Shown: positions 19,023 to 30,443 of the stretch, in pieces | Numbering within the stretch: position 1 is the first letter of the stretch | Layout of the letters: each line of letters starts with the position of its first letter | Program-made: the position numbers and the translations under genes | The notes under the pieces: model-generated | Told to the model about the DNA's origin: nothing | Databases searched by the model: none | What the model saw: only the letters and a program-made list of their open reading frames with translations | NCBI GenBank assembly: GCA_947034895.1 | Contig: OX344763.1 | Span: 77,271,093 to 77,335,092, forward strand | Direction of reading: 5' to 3' | Origin: Rhytidiadelphus loreus | Lineage: Eukaryota; Streptophyta; Bryopsida; Hypnales; Hylocomiaceae | Length of the DNA: 64,000 nt

Positions 19023-21530
19023 ATGGCAACTGGAGGTAGCAGTGATGGGTCCCTTCCGGGGTTTTCCACTGTACGCACTCCTGGTGCAATTAGGAAGGCT
19101 GCCAAAGACAAGACTAGAAAAAGGAGGGGTAACATTTACAAGAAGCGATGGCATGTGTTGAACAATGATAACCACCTAGCTTTCAAAGAGTGGAACGAGG
19201 AGCCAGAGCCTTGGAGTATGCAGGTGTGCGAAGACTACATTGAATGGTGTCACATCGGGAAGTTCTTTCCGGCATGGCGCCATCATCACAACCGACACAA
19301 TAACAAGGCAAATTTGAAGTATTGTGAAAATCCAGCTTTCATACGAAGGTGTTTAGAATTGTGGCAGGTCCTCTACAAAACCCCTTTTGTAGATAGGAAT
19401 GAGGCCCCTTTGTTCATTGCTAGAGGTGCCTATGCTGAGGTCGCCTTGAACAAACAAGTTGACTGGACCACGATTAAAGAAAGTACCTACGTGGAGCGTC
19501 CAGAAGTTGGAATAATTCCAAGAGGGGTTCTCAAATTTCCGGAGGGTGGACTTGGGCCTTTTCGAAGTGATCCACAAAACAAAGAAACTCAAGAGGTGGA
19601 CATGGAAGAATCAGAAGAGGATAATGATTCAGATGGCACACGGATTCCTAAGCTTGTACGAGTGAAGGAGCAGATTATCACCCCCGTCCAAGTTCCAGTT
19701 CCAGTTCCAGTTCCAGATCCAAATGTTCAAGCGGCTTCATCATCACGGGGAAAGAAGATGAAACATCCTGCCAAGGTGCGACGGTCCACCACGAAAATTA
19801 GATTGGCATCAGCCTCAACCACAATTGCGACTCCAATCTTGCCACCACAAGACGCCAGCAACGTCTTCGACTTTGCTTTAAGTGACGACTCACCCGTATG
19901 TGCCACAAGTCACATTCCCATTCCACAGTCTGAATCTGATGTTGTTCACAATGCGATGACGTTGGCGAAGGCTCTCAACCTCTTGAAGACCAAGGATGCA
20001 CAAATTGCAACCTTAGAAGGTGATGTGAAGAAATGGCAGTCTACATGTGAACAAAAAAATGCTCTCATTTCTCAACAATCCAAAGAATTACAAGGCCTTC
20101 GAGAAAAAGAGCGTCAGACTTTCACATTGTCAGACATGGACGAAACCTTTGTTGAGCAGGATCCACATCACTTGGACAAGCTTGTTGGGGACCTCACCAG
20201 CGATGTCATTCACCTTTCTCCCCCTGCCAAGCGTACGAAGCGTTCTTCAATTCTTCCAATGGCACCACTTCCGTTCGTCTCAAGAGATTCTAGCAATCCG
20301 CACGTTGATGGTTTGCAAGGGACTCAGGATTCACTTTCATTTCCTGCCATTCCACATCTACAATCATCAAAGGAACTTGATTTGGCTGAGGAAAATAGAA
20401 TGCTTCGAGAGAAGTTGGCAGTGTTGGCAGCGACATACTATCATTGGAAGGTCGCGTGCATTCTCTCCGTGGATCGATCTCAACAAGTTGCGAAAGAGCT
20501 AGACAAAGTTTCAAAGAACTTTGTAGCAAATGCCCCTAAACGAGAGAATGGATTGACATCACGGGCATTGATGGAGGACATGTTTCCGGATAACATGTCC
20601 ATGCTTGACGTGGCGGAAAAAAATGTCATAGACTGGGCACAAAATGGTTGGGACCATGGAAATCAGATGTCTAGTCACTTCAACGAAAAAGACCAAAGTC
20701 TATTGTGGCCAAAGCCAGCTCATTTCGTCTTGGATCATACCAAATGCCCCATATGTCTAGAACAATTTGGGCCAGAAGGAGGATGGGCACTTGGATCATG
20801 TACACATGTGTACCATCCTCAATGTCTCATCACTCAATGTCTGATTAGACGACGATGTGTGATTTGTGCAGCACCATTCCATGATCGCTTGTATACCATG
20901 TTCAACTTGATGACTTACATGCCACCTTATTGGGAACACAATAGAGACACGACGGCAGAGACACGATTTTGGGGACGAGACTTGCTTTGGAGTTGGCGAG
21001 AAGGCCTACATGATCAAGAAATGGGAGCTGCTGCCTCACAATTGAATTGGGAAACGGACCCGCGTGAAATTCTAAGAGTGGCATTCAACCTTATGGGAAA
21101 AGGAGCTCACAATGCAGGGAAGAGGGCGTTTTTGTTTCAATGCCTTGGTGGATATTTTGATAAGACATCCCAAACCTTCAAGTGGGGTGCTCATCCGGAA
21201 GGACACCGTTGGAATTTTGAAGGTGAACAAGGGGCTAATCGTGATGAAAATGCCACTCCAGAAGACTTGAATAGTATGGCTTACCTCGACTCAACATACG
21301 GGCCTTATTATCAAAGCCAAGCACTCGATTATCTATTGGAGTTACACTCTCCGCAAACTAAAAGGACACTTGAAGCTCTCAAGAACTCCAATGTCTTGGA
21401 ATCTATTTTAGAAGCAGATGGACCTGCTTCAAGGACTCGTGCTAAGAAGAAACTCGTTGTTGGAGAGTCCAATGATTACGAACAAGGTGCAACAAGTGGT
21501 TCTCATAACAATCCAATGGACTTGAACTAA
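19023..21530 (+). CDS. WCHI-domain protein with RING-H2 finger (835 aa)
   Basis: ATG at 19023 (MATGGSSDGSLPG) is the first methionine after the leader. The stop is TAA at 21530. Residues ~43-155 form the WCHI domain (P-W-S-M-Q-V-C-E-D-Y-I-E-W-C-H-I-G-K-F-F-P, N-K-A-N-L, R-R-C-L-E-L-W, Y-A-E-V-A-L, V-D-W-T-T). Then come an acidic stretch, a V-P-V-P-V-P run, a basic patch (R-G-K-K-M-K-H-P-A-K-V-R-R) and a heptad region. A RING-H2 finger follows: C575, C578, C593, H595, H598, C601, C612, C615. RING-H2 fingers usually mark ubiquitin E3 ligases, so this protein may modify transposase or host proteins; that is inference. About 200 residues rich in Trp/Tyr follow the RING. It is intron-less and intact. 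Confidence 0.85.
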   Translation: MATGGSSDGSLPGFSTVRTPGAIRKAAKDKTRKRRGNIYKKRWHVLNNDNHLAFKEWNEEPEPWSMQVCEDYIEWCHIGKFFPAWRHHHNRHNNKANLKYCENPAFIRRCLELWQVLYKTPFVDRNEAPLFIARGAYAEVALNKQVDWTTIKESTYVERPEVGIIPRGVLKFPEGGLGPFRSDPQNKETQEVDMEESEEDNDSDGTRIPKLVRVKEQIITPVQVPVPVPVPDPNVQAASSSRGKKMKHPAKVRRSTTKIRLASASTTIATPILPPQDASNVFDFALSDDSPVCATSHIPIPQSESDVVHNAMTLAKALNLLKTKDAQIATLEGDVKKWQSTCEQKNALISQQSKELQGLREKERQTFTLSDMDETFVEQDPHHLDKLVGDLTSDVIHLSPPAKRTKRSSILPMAPLPFVSRDSSNPHVDGLQGTQDSLSFPAIPHLQSSKELDLAEENRMLREKLAVLAATYYHWKVACILSVDRSQQVAKELDKVSKNFVANAPKRENGLTSRALMEDMFPDNMSMLDVAEKNVIDWAQNGWDHGNQMSSHFNEKDQSLLWPKPAHFVLDHTKCPICLEQFGPEGGWALGSCTHVYHPQCLITQCLIRRRCVICAAPFHDRLYTMFNLMTYMPPYWEHNRDTTAETRFWGRDLLWSWREGLHDQEMGAAASQLNWETDPREILRVAFNLMGKGAHNAGKRAFLFQCLGGYFDKTSQTFKWGAHPEGHRWNFEGEQGANRDENATPEDLNSMAYLDSTYGPYYQSQALDYLLELHSPQTKRTLEALKNSNVLESILEADGPASRTRAKKKLVVGESNDYEQGATSGSHNNPMDLN

Positions 21531-23202
21531 ATATTTCTATGAGATACTTACTTCAACGGTGGTTCTAGTTAATCGTAGTAGTATACAAGATGTAAGGCCC
21601 ATAGTATAAGGGCCATAGTATATCCATACTCGCACAATGTAGTACTCTAGCAAAAGTTAGGGTTCAGATGTTGGCTTCTAAAACTATACCGCCTTGGCTG
21701 TGTATTGTACTACTATGCTTATGGACAACAACCTTCTATTGCTTTGGTTTTGAAGGTTTGGGCATACTTATACATTTGTAGCCTAAAATGTAATTGGTGA
21801 AATGCAAATACATTTGTTGTAATGCCTCGCACAATGATTCCATACACGGTCCCCACAAAATTGCTATCTTCAAATCTTTTAATGAATTTTTTCCTTTTGG
21901 ATTTTTTTCTCATACAACATGTTTTGGTTTACATGGAAAAATTTGATTCATTCCATTCAGATTTTTTATGATAAAGTTATGGACCATTTTGTTTGGCGGG
22001 CAACTTGAGTCTACAGCTTCTTCTTTTAAAAGTTGCTTGTAGGATTTGTTTCTCCAGGCAATTTCTACAATCTAAAAAAAAATTAGGTCCAGTCACATAG
22101 TTAACTTCACTTGATAGCACACTCTCACCATTTTCATTTCATTTTAGAGATATTCATTATTTAAATTTTACAACTACATCTTACCTACTTCTACTCAACA
22201 ATTTCTTAAAGTATCCAAAATTGTTTTTGAAAATTGTTTTTTTCCCATACATAACCATAGGATCTTACACCTTACTAGTATGAGAATGTGTGGAAAAAAT
22301 TTCAGAATTTTTCATCTTACAGATTGCAAGATATCCGCATTTAGAGTGAAAAAAACAATTTTTTCAGCACATTGCTGGACTACATTATTTGACTTTTAAC
22401 ATTTTTCACTTTAATTTCTTGCACTACAGAGTTTTGAGCTTTAAACAAATATAGTGGAGAATTGAGCTGAGAGTCTAAATAAAAAAAAGGTTTTCAAAAA
22501 AACTTAATTTTCATTCTTAAAAAACTTGTAGAATAGAAGTACATATGAGATTGAATGAAAATCTATTTTCTTTCTAAGATAGAATTAAAATGCACTAATC
22601 CCCACGGTCAAATTGTTGTTGCAAGCAAACTAAACCATGTCAAACTTCTTTTCTTGAACAATTGCCAAAATTGCGTTCCTAAATTAATCTTACAAGGTAT
22701 TTTTCCCACCAGAAGCTCTAATTGCCCAATAAACAAGATTGTCCATAACTTTCTCATAAAATATCCAAATGAAATGAAAAAAAGCTTTCCGGATAGACAA
22801 AATTATAATCTATGAGGGAAAAAAACTTAGAAAAATAAATTCAAATGCTTGTCACATTTTTTTGCTGCCCATTCTCCCCTGCTTTGGAGTTTGGACTATA
22901 TGGGCATAACTTTTGTTCCCGGGCACCGATTGGAAAAAAAGTTATATTACCACAAAGGTAATCGTTTTTTCTATCTTCAAATAAAGTTTCAAAAATTCAG
23001 TCCCAAATTTCAGCCCGTAGGTACCATCTTTGACATCCATTCTTGCAAAGACACCAAATTCATAGCCCTCGTATTCAAAATATAATAAAAACATATGTAC
23101 ATTTCAAAAACAAAGGTGTGAATTTCTTTATTCCACAAAACCTTTGGAAAATCAAAAATTAGAAGGCCAAATTTTTTTTTTCTACCACACTAGATCCAAC
23201 CA
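21531..23202. other. AT-rich spacer between two convergent genes
   Basis: No gene seen. It contains, on the minus strand near 22220-22340, an about 100-bp non-coding block (GATATCTTGCAATC...CTGAAATTTTTTCCACA) that recurs near 42550, 59140 and 61130. Confidence 0.5.
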
Positions 23203-24693
23203 CTAAGCATTTTTTTCACTATTCACAAAGTCACTTTCTTTGGGCTCCGGTCTCATTCTTTGAAGTTCCGCACAGGTGGCACCTATGCCTTCATAGGCCC
23301 ACTTGCGCCATTCCTTAAAATAAAGGATGTGGCGCTCCAAGTCCAATATGCCCTCGTGCAACAACTCTTGTTTTTTCTCCAGTAGCTTCACCAAATAAAA
23401 AAGCGTTGCTCTTTCTTCTGTATTGCTACCATAATCCGGAGCTAAAGCCAAGATGCCCTCTTTTTTGGCTTCTTTTAAGGCATCATCATAATATTCCATC
23501 TCTAGCTCACGTATTTGAAGATTCAAGCTTCTCCTTTCGCTTTGATGGGACCATTTATCACGTTGCAAAAGATCAAGTTTATTTTGAAGCACCGCTAAAT
23601 CATCGGAAATGTGTGCTCGCCCGTCTTCGATCTTCTTGAAATAATTTACTCTACTTTTGTTTAACTTAGAGTAAATCTTCTCATTTTCAGCAACGGCGTT
23701 TTCAGTCGCCTCTAACTCCTTCTTCAACCCATCCACAACAGTTGGATTCACTGGAAGATGTTGTACCTTCTCTTTCAAATTCATAAGATCCGCTACTGTT
23801 GAAGTCAAAGCTGCTCGTGCACTTTCGATTTTAGTGCCCAACATCTCCAAATTGTCTTCCGAATCATTGTCACTACTTCCGCTAGACCCAATGTCTGCAC
23901 CAGAACGGTCCACATTGATCGGTACATGAACATCTTCGCTTTGTTTTTGAATCTTGGACAATGATTGCGGCTCCTCAAGCTTCCTCTTGCCCTTCTTGTC
24001 AACTTGAACGTCTTCAGCCGCCTCTTGTTTTTCTTTGCCAATGTCTTCGTCGTCACTCTCAAAAGAATATCCATCGTATTCGTGAGTGTGCTCATCTGAG
24101 CTAGAAGTTGAAGACCATTGAACTTGGTCATCACCAACAGCCAACTTGCCAGGCTTTGCCTCTAAAAGCTTATGATTTGCTTGAAGAAGTCCTTCTTCAT
24201 CCAGCACTATCGGTCTGTCCGGGCGGTCACCGATAGGAAGCTCCTTCAAGGTTGTCCAATCTACCTTTTTCTTCAATTGAACTTCAACGTACACCATTTG
24301 CACAAGATAGAAAGAGAAGTTGTCATTTCGATAAGGCTGGGACTCCAAATAGAGTTGCTGCCATACCTCCAAACACCTTCGCTGGAAGACAACACTCTTG
24401 CAGTAAGCCAAATTTGCCTTATTAGACTTCACGTGCAAAGGGTGTCGCCAAAACGGGAACAACTTGTTGATGTGGCACCAATCCACATATTTGTTTACAG
24501 TTTCATATGTCCAAGGCTCTGGTTCTACTTCCCATCCCAAAAAGGCCTTCATCTTTGGATGCAACAAGATGGGTACACGCTTCTTGCGAGGTTTGCCGCT
24601 CCTTTTACGATCCTTGTCACGAACCGCCTTTTTGTTGAGCCGAAGTCGGTATCTTGACATACCGTGTGGCGGTTGAGAGTCCTCGTCCTCCAT
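23203..24693 (-). CDS. WCHI-domain coiled-coil protein 2 (496 aa)
   Basis: The start is ATG at 24693 (MEDEDSQPPHGMSR) and the stop TAG at 23203. A basic N-terminus (K-D-R-K-R-S-G-K-P-R-K-K-R) could be a nuclear signal. Residues ~40-150 carry the WCHI domain (W-T-Y-E-T-V-N-K-Y-V-D-W-C-H-I-N-K-L-F-P, N-K-A-N-L-x-Y-C, F-Q-R-R-C-L-E-V-W, Y-V-E-V-Q-L-K-K-K-V-D-W-T-T-L-K). After an acidic linker, residues ~290-480 are largely heptad-like helix (L-M-N-L-K-E-K-V-Q-H-L and more). It is closest to the domain of the RING protein at 19023. It has no RING. It is transcribed towards that gene, 1.7 kb away. Function unknown; it may oligomerise through the coiled coil. Confidence 0.8.
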   Translation of the reverse strand: MEDEDSQPPHGMSRYRLRLNKKAVRDKDRKRSGKPRKKRVPILLHPKMKAFLGWEVEPEPWTYETVNKYVDWCHINKLFPFWRHPLHVKSNKANLAYCKSVVFQRRCLEVWQQLYLESQPYRNDNFSFYLVQMVYVEVQLKKKVDWTTLKELPIGDRPDRPIVLDEEGLLQANHKLLEAKPGKLAVGDDQVQWSSTSSSDEHTHEYDGYSFESDDEDIGKEKQEAAEDVQVDKKGKRKLEEPQSLSKIQKQSEDVHVPINVDRSGADIGSSGSSDNDSEDNLEMLGTKIESARAALTSTVADLMNLKEKVQHLPVNPTVVDGLKKELEATENAVAENEKIYSKLNKSRVNYFKKIEDGRAHISDDLAVLQNKLDLLQRDKWSHQSERRSLNLQIRELEMEYYDDALKEAKKEGILALAPDYGSNTEERATLFYLVKLLEKKQELLHEGILDLERHILYFKEWRKWAYEGIGATCAELQRMRPEPKESDFVNSEKNA

Positions 24694-24913
24694 AACAATC
24701 ACTTCGTCTCAAAAGTAGCCAACTAAGTACTATGCGGTTTAGGGTTGCAAGCCTAAACCGTAGGTGTAAAAAATGCTAAACGTAATCCTATCACATTTAA
24801 CATTTACAAAAATACAATGTTCTCGCGAAACACCCTATGTAATCCAAGCGTGAATAAAATGAGCCATGCAAAGGGACAAAAATCCCCCCCCACAACTCAA
24901 CCCCCTAGCTTCT

Positions 24914-24959
24914 GTGCACGCATTCAGCCACGTCAGCAGGTGAAAGACAGTGCGCAGAA
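24914..24959 (-). promoter_or_regulatory. Shared leader block before WCHI protein 2
   Basis: On the minus strand it reads CTGCGCACTGTCTTTCACCT then GTGGCTGAATGCGTGCAC. Nearly the same text precedes the kinase-like gene, the six-exon gene and WCHI protein 3. Confidence 0.75.
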
Positions 24960-25004
24960 TGCCAGGGAAAATTTAATGGCGATTGCGGGTGGAGGAGAAC
25001 GCTG

Positions 25005-25365
25005 ATGTACCCGAGGTCGCCCCTGGGGCGCGTGCGGGTCCTGAAGTGGGGCGAGTGCGGGTCACTGGAAGTGCACAAGGGCGACCGCGGGTCCGGAAGT
25101 GGGGCGACTGCGGGTCAACGCAAGTGCTCCAGGGCGACCGCGGGTCCTAGAGTGGGGCGACTGCGGGTCTGGACAGGTGCTCCAACGCGACCGCGGGTTG
25201 AAGGAGCCCGGGCGAGTGGGCGACCGCGGGTCTAGGGCGACTGCGGGTCCAGGACGACCACGGGTCCACTTTGCGAAGGCGACCGCGGGTCCTGGGCGAC
25301 AGCGAGTCCTGGGCGACAGCGGGTCTTGGGCGACCTCGGGTCCCAGGCGACCGCGGGTCCATCTA
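25005..25365. repeat. Motif array 2 (upstream of WCHI protein 2)
   Basis: More than ten units of GGGCGACTGCGGGTC / GGGCGACCGCGGGTC on the plus strand. The C-rich strand therefore reads towards the minus-strand gene starting at 24693. Confidence 0.85.
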
Positions 25366-25379
25366 TTAATGCATGGACT

Positions 25380-27123
25380 TTTCTTTTCTTTCTTAGTACA
25401 TGTTTATAGATTGTGATATTTTTTTCCATTTTTCCTTGCGCTGGGAAAGTGGCGATACTAAATGTTACGGAGGGGCTCCAAGCTTCAACATTCATCCACG
25501 TACTGGATAGAAAATGTGATACTAAGTATCTAAAATTCTATTTTCATTTACATTGTGGCGATTTTATCGAAGACTTTTCTAGAAGTTGAAGTTTTTCTAG
25601 CAATTTCATCCAAAATTTTCCTAAAAAATTCCTATAGCTTATAGCTAGCCTAAATTTTTTGTTGCTTTTGAGTACCAAATCTCAAGGGAAAAAAAAATGA
25701 TTGTGAGCTCAATCCCATTTGTGTTGCAAAATTTATGGAATACTAGTTTATACTTTATACTATATTTGGGGAGCCATTAGGGTTGAGGTCGGTTGTGGTA
25801 CAAATGGATTCCTTATTGATTATTTGAACAAAAGTTAAATCTTTGCAATTGTTTTAGAAGAAGTTCTTGTTAACTAATTTTTTTCTTATTAATTAATTTC
25901 ATTGTTAATTCTTAATTTTATTGTAAATGACTTATTTCATTGTTAATGACTAATTTTATTGTTAATAACTAATTCAATTGTTAATAACCAATGCTATGAT
26001 TATTAAGTATTAACCATTGCAATTGTAACAATAATGTCTTTGTAATTGTTTTGACATGAGATGTTCATTATGTATTTTTGGATGTAGACTCAAATTACAT
26101 ACTATGTTACACACACTAATTTTGGTAAATTACATGCCTAATAACTAAATTTCTTGTACGGACACAAATCTATGAATGAAAGTCATTGTTGGACTTATAT
26201 CATACTCCAACCATCTATGAAAGAATGTGTGTTTTTATCAATTTGGATGACATATACCAAAAAAAAGAATATGGTAGGAAAACATTATGTTACTAGGAAT
26301 AATATATATGGTAAAACCAGATTTACATTTATTATTGAATTCATCCAAGTTTTCTCGAATTGCGTGTTTAATAAATGACAAAGATTATGGCTACATATCT
26401 TTTTTGCAATATCCACTCTTGTTTCATTGTCTCAAAAAAAAAAAGGGGTCGCAAGAAGTCAATGAACTTCCTTTTTCCAAATAAAATAAATAGGAAGAGA
26501 GCGAAAAAGGTTAAATAAATAAATAAAAACATCTCTCATCTATTTTGAAATAGGTAAAGTACGAATAAAAAGGAAAAGTCTAAAAAAGTCTAAAATGTAT
26601 GTTTCCTATATTTGAATTAGAATAAATAGGAAAAAAAACCCAACTTGCTTTTATTTTTGGAAATAGAAAAAATAATAAGAGAATGTAAATGATGTATGGC
26701 TTACATTTTTTTAGGGATTGAAAAAACAACTATTTGAATTCAATGACCATGAAAGTAAAACTCCTTTCAAGTGCATACTAGCACATTTTATTCATGAAAT
26801 AATACAAGTCTTCAACATCAATTACCAACTAATTTATTTTCATTTTCTTATTTTCCTTGCGTCCATTATATACTACGGAATCAAAAAGGACCAAGAACAT
26901 TTGAATTCAAAAGTTGTTATACTTTGCATAACAATGTGTAAAAGGCCATATTCAATATATACAATTTGACAAATAGCCCATTGAGTAATTATTTTTCTAA
27001 AGACAAGGCGCGTAGCATAAAATTCCTTCATATATTATAGGAAAATATTACAAAGTAAGCAACACATAATTGGCCACCAAGCTCATTGCTTGCAGCACTA
27101 AACTCTTACTCTAGACTATCCTA
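25380..27123. other. AT-rich spacer, no gene seen
   Basis: Very AT-rich DNA with a loose 16-20 bp minisatellite of TTGTTAATAACTAATT type at about 25870-26000. Short open frames here have no recognisable features. Confidence 0.5.
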
Positions 27124-28716
27124 TTACAAAGGTGAGTCTCGGAACACCAATTCGGGGGGCATCATGGACCATGGTGGAGACATAAGGGAATTTGTGATCT
27201 CTATACACGTTGGTCTCTTCTTTGGGTCAGTGTTCACGAGTTCACGCAACTTCATTCCAAAGTACATTGATCCCTCGCGGTTTTTGAACAAATCCTTGTC
27301 CCAATCGTCCATATCACCAATTCTCATCCATTCGGTCAACTTCCCAAAAGAATACGAGTCTGACTGTTGCGTATATTTATACCGTTGTTGCATGATCGGT
27401 ATGCTTGTATCGGAATTTGGAGGTCCATATGCATAAAACAACTCCGGGGCAACCCACCAACGACCTTCTCGGTATTGATCCCTCTCGGCCTCAGATGGCT
27501 TTCCAAAATGTGAAGGCGCGTTTTCGTCAAAACGACTTGATATTCCAAAATCACAAATTCCAATGTTGATTATGTCGTTTGAATAATCCGGAAAATGCAA
27601 CATGATGTTCATGGGAGACAAGTCATTGTATAGCACGCGGCACTTGTGCATGAGATTTGTCACATATACTAAAGCCCATGCCAACTTTGCCTTGTGCCTT
27701 CGGAAGAGACCAAGTTCTTTTTGTTTCTCTTCAGGAAGTCTTGTGGCTTTTTGCATTTCATGCCAGTCAATGGTTGGTGATACAGAACGATCTAAATGCC
27801 TCAACTCATTCAAATGGCCCCCATTCCACCACAAAGTGTACGCTTCATTCGTGCGAGAATGAATGGCAAAAAACTTAATGATGCCAGGGTGGTTCAAGGG
27901 GCATGCAAGGGCCTCCATGGATCGTTGCGCTCTCCCCTCGCGCGAGTTTATTGCCTTGGATACTTTCCCAGCAAAAGCGATGTAGCTTGGAATTGTATCC
28001 ATTCCTTCAATGCGTACCTTACGCACTTTTGCATACCCCCCTTCACGTTCAAAAGCACTAAGGGGCACCACTTTCGCCGTATCGGGGATCCACGTGATAC
28101 ACAATCCACCATCTCATGCAAATGCTGCCTGCACCGCTGCATTTTTGCACTTAAAACCCCTTGCCGAGCCTCTTGCCAATTTCTTCATTGTGCTGGACCA
28201 CCACTCCATTTTTTGGCGGAATGCCTTGATGTCTTCTGATTCCTCTACTATCGGAAGAAACGGTCGATGTTCCTCCATCAATTTTTTGGTATTGAACATC
28301 ACCGCTTTCAATGTGTTATCAAGCCATTCAAATAGTCTCGAAGAATATGTCAAGTCAATGTCTGCGAAATCATCGGATCCCTTTAGCTTGGTTAAAATCC
28401 GTGCCTGTAAATCGTTTGGCAAGGCCACACTACCAGTTGTAGGACACCTCAAATAGCTTGCCTCCAAGAATTGTACACTTTTCCCTGCGTACCACTGGAG
28501 ACACGCTTTGTATGCATATCGGGTATAACTCGGGGGAGGATAGTTGGAGTCCTTGTCATGTGTTGACTTCTGCTTCTTGCCCTTCCGTCGCTCTTGACTC
28601 CCTCCTTCTTCGTTTTCATTTACAGCTATCGGAACCTCGAAAAAAATTGGATCATGGAGGTCCAGATCCCATAAAGACTTTCTCCTTGTAGTGTTGCCTT
28701 CATGTGGAAAAGCCAT
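27124..28716 (-). pseudogene. Protein-kinase-like gene 1 with one in-frame TGA
   Basis: One frame of 531 codons runs from ATG at 28716 (MAFPHEGNTT) to TAA at 27124. It is broken only by TGA at 28114-28116 (A-A-F-A-stop-D-G-G-L). The paralogue at 43282 reads straight through this point. N-terminal ~200 residues: helical domain shared with the paralogue (Y-K-A-C-L-Q-W-Y). The rest is kinase-like: glycine-loop equivalent G-G-Y-A-K-V-R-K-V, lysine in F-A-G-K-V, H-P-G-I-I-K, catalytic-loop Y-N-D-L-S-P-M-N-I-M, C-D-F-G-I-S (DFG) and W-V-A-P-E (APE). Lys, catalytic Asp, Asn and DFG Asp are all present, though HRD reads YND. The gene could be a recent pseudogene or use readthrough; the former is simpler. 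Confidence 0.75.
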
Positions 28717-28805
28717 GTTGTACTTAGGAACAATTCAAAACCGTAGTTCAAAATTCGTAGATTGAAAGGGTAAAAATTCCCCCCCCAATTGAAACCCCAG
28801 CCCAC

Positions 28806-28850
28806 GGGCACGCATCCAGCCACCTGAAGGTAGGTGAAAGACAGTGCGCA
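28806..28850 (-). promoter_or_regulatory. Shared leader block before kinase-like gene 1
   Basis: The minus strand reads TTGCGCACTGTCTTTCACCT, ACCTTCAG, then GTGGCTGGATGCGTGCCC. It lies about 90 bp before the ATG. Confidence 0.75.
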
Positions 28851-28894
28851 AGGCTAAAGTAAGGTGAGAATCGAAAGTGGGGCTAATGCTTAAG

Positions 28895-29310
28895 TACCCG
28901 AAGTCGCCTCAGGGCGCGTGCGTTTGGGTGACTGCGGGTCGGGAGGGGGCGACTACGGGTCTGAAGTGGGGCGACTGCGGGTCTGAAGACAGTGGGAATG
29001 GGCGACTGCGCGTTTTTGGAGCGCTGAAATGGGCGACTGCGCATCAAGGGCGACTGCGGATCGTGGGCGACCGCGGGTACCAAGTAAACCATCCCGAAAC
29101 TTGCAACGCGGTCGCCCACAAAGAAGTCTCTTCAACCCGCAGTCGCCCCCTACGCGCAGTCGCCCCACTGGAGATTGAGTTTGCATTTTCCAGAAAATTA
29201 GTCTCCCTCCTTGACCCGTAGTCGCCCCCTACGCGCAGTCGCCCTGATTCAAATGTGTTTTTTGCTTCGTCGATGACCCGCGGTCGCCCCTGACCCGAGG
29301 TCGCCCTAAA
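28895..29310. repeat. Motif array 3, switching orientation at ~29090
   Basis: GGGCGACTGCGGGTC units (plus strand) up to about 29070 point to the kinase-like gene on the minus strand. From 29108 the complement ACCCGCAGTCGCCCC form points right, towards the six-exon gene. Confidence 0.8.
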
Positions 29311-29727
29311 CCAACAACCAATCTGACCCAACACTAATTAGCATCTGCAGTATATTCTAATTGATTTTTCCTTATCTCACATCCAAAATTGGTAATAAAT
29401 GTTAGGCGTCAGTTCATATCAAAGACATAGCAAGGCAATGGAAGAATTATTCTCACAATGTGAAGGGTTTCCCAAACCCTAAACCCTAGACCCTAGACCT
29501 TGGAAAACAATAATACAACTTTTATCTAGAATCAAATCCTTAAACCTACATAAAATACTTACACATCCTACACGAGATGTAGTGTTTTAGACCTAAAACA
29601 GAATCATGTCTTTTTTGTCTTGTTGAATTTGTAAACAAAATGGAGGAAGTAACATATGATTAAAGGGAATTAGAAACAATAAGGGAGAGGGGTCCCAAAA
29701 AAAAAATTAATCTTGTAAAACATGCCC
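29311..29727. other. Spacer between arrays 3 and 4
   Basis: AT-rich DNA with a plant-telomere-like run (CCCAAACCCTAAACCCTAGA at about 29469). No gene seen. Confidence 0.4.
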
Positions 29728-30250
29728 ATACCCGCAGTCGCCCAAAGCGCAGTTGCCCTAGAACCCCAGGTCTGATTTTGGAAGTGATCTGGGGACCCGC
29801 AGTCGCCCCCTACGCGCAGTCGCCCTGATGGAAGGGGGGAGATTGCATTTTCGAAATTTTTGGTGTCTCCCACCTTGACCCGCAGTCACCCCCTACGCGC
29901 AGTCGCCCTGATAGAGGGCGGAAAAGTATTTGGTGTCTCCCTCCCCTTCCATATGGGCGACTGCGCGTAGGGGGCGACTGCGGGTCAAGGAGTTTGCATT
30001 TTCTCCTTGACCTGTAGTCGCCCCCTATGCGCAGTCACCTTGACGGAGGGGGGATTTTGAAATGTGTTTCCCCCTCGAGGACCCGAGGTCGCCCTGACCC
30101 GCGGTCGCCCTGATCTGAGGTCGCCCTCACCCGAGGTCGCCCTTGAAAGACGTGAGGGATCCTTGGACCGGACCCGCGGTCGCCCCATGCGCTGTCGCCC
30201 TAGTATCCGTGTTAGGGTTAGCGCATGCGCCCCTGGCGACCGCGGGTATT
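29728..30250. repeat. Motif array 4 (upstream of six-exon gene)
   Basis: Mostly ACCCGCAGTCGCCCC and CTACGCGCAGTCGCCCTG units, with two inverted units (29955 and 30235). The last inverted unit lies just before the shared leader block. Confidence 0.8.
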
Positions 30251-30290
30251 TCATGGGCTGTTCCAGCCTGTGGTCCATAATTTTCATAAC

Positions 30291-30335
30291 TGCGCCTTGT
30301 AGTTCACCTACCTTGTAGTGGCTGAATGTGGGCCC
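30291..30335 (+). promoter_or_regulatory. Shared leader block before the six-exon gene
   Basis: TGCGCCTTGTAGTTCACCTA then GTGGCTGAATGTGGGCCC. It matches the leaders of the kinase-like gene and WCHI proteins 2 and 3, and locates the 5' end of the spliced gene. Confidence 0.65.
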
Positions 30336-30443
30336 AATGTTGTGGAGGTCTCGTGGTTTTTTTGGTTTCCCACAAACAGCCAACAATACAGCAGACACCT
30401 CTTGTATACTTCAATGAACCCAAAATCTTTTCCATTAGTTTAG

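Noticed and set aside
29465..29505. Interstitial telomere (CCCTAAA runs here and near 46255)
   Set aside because: Only two or three imperfect units. Not a telomere or clear fusion point, used only as a hint of plant-type DNA.
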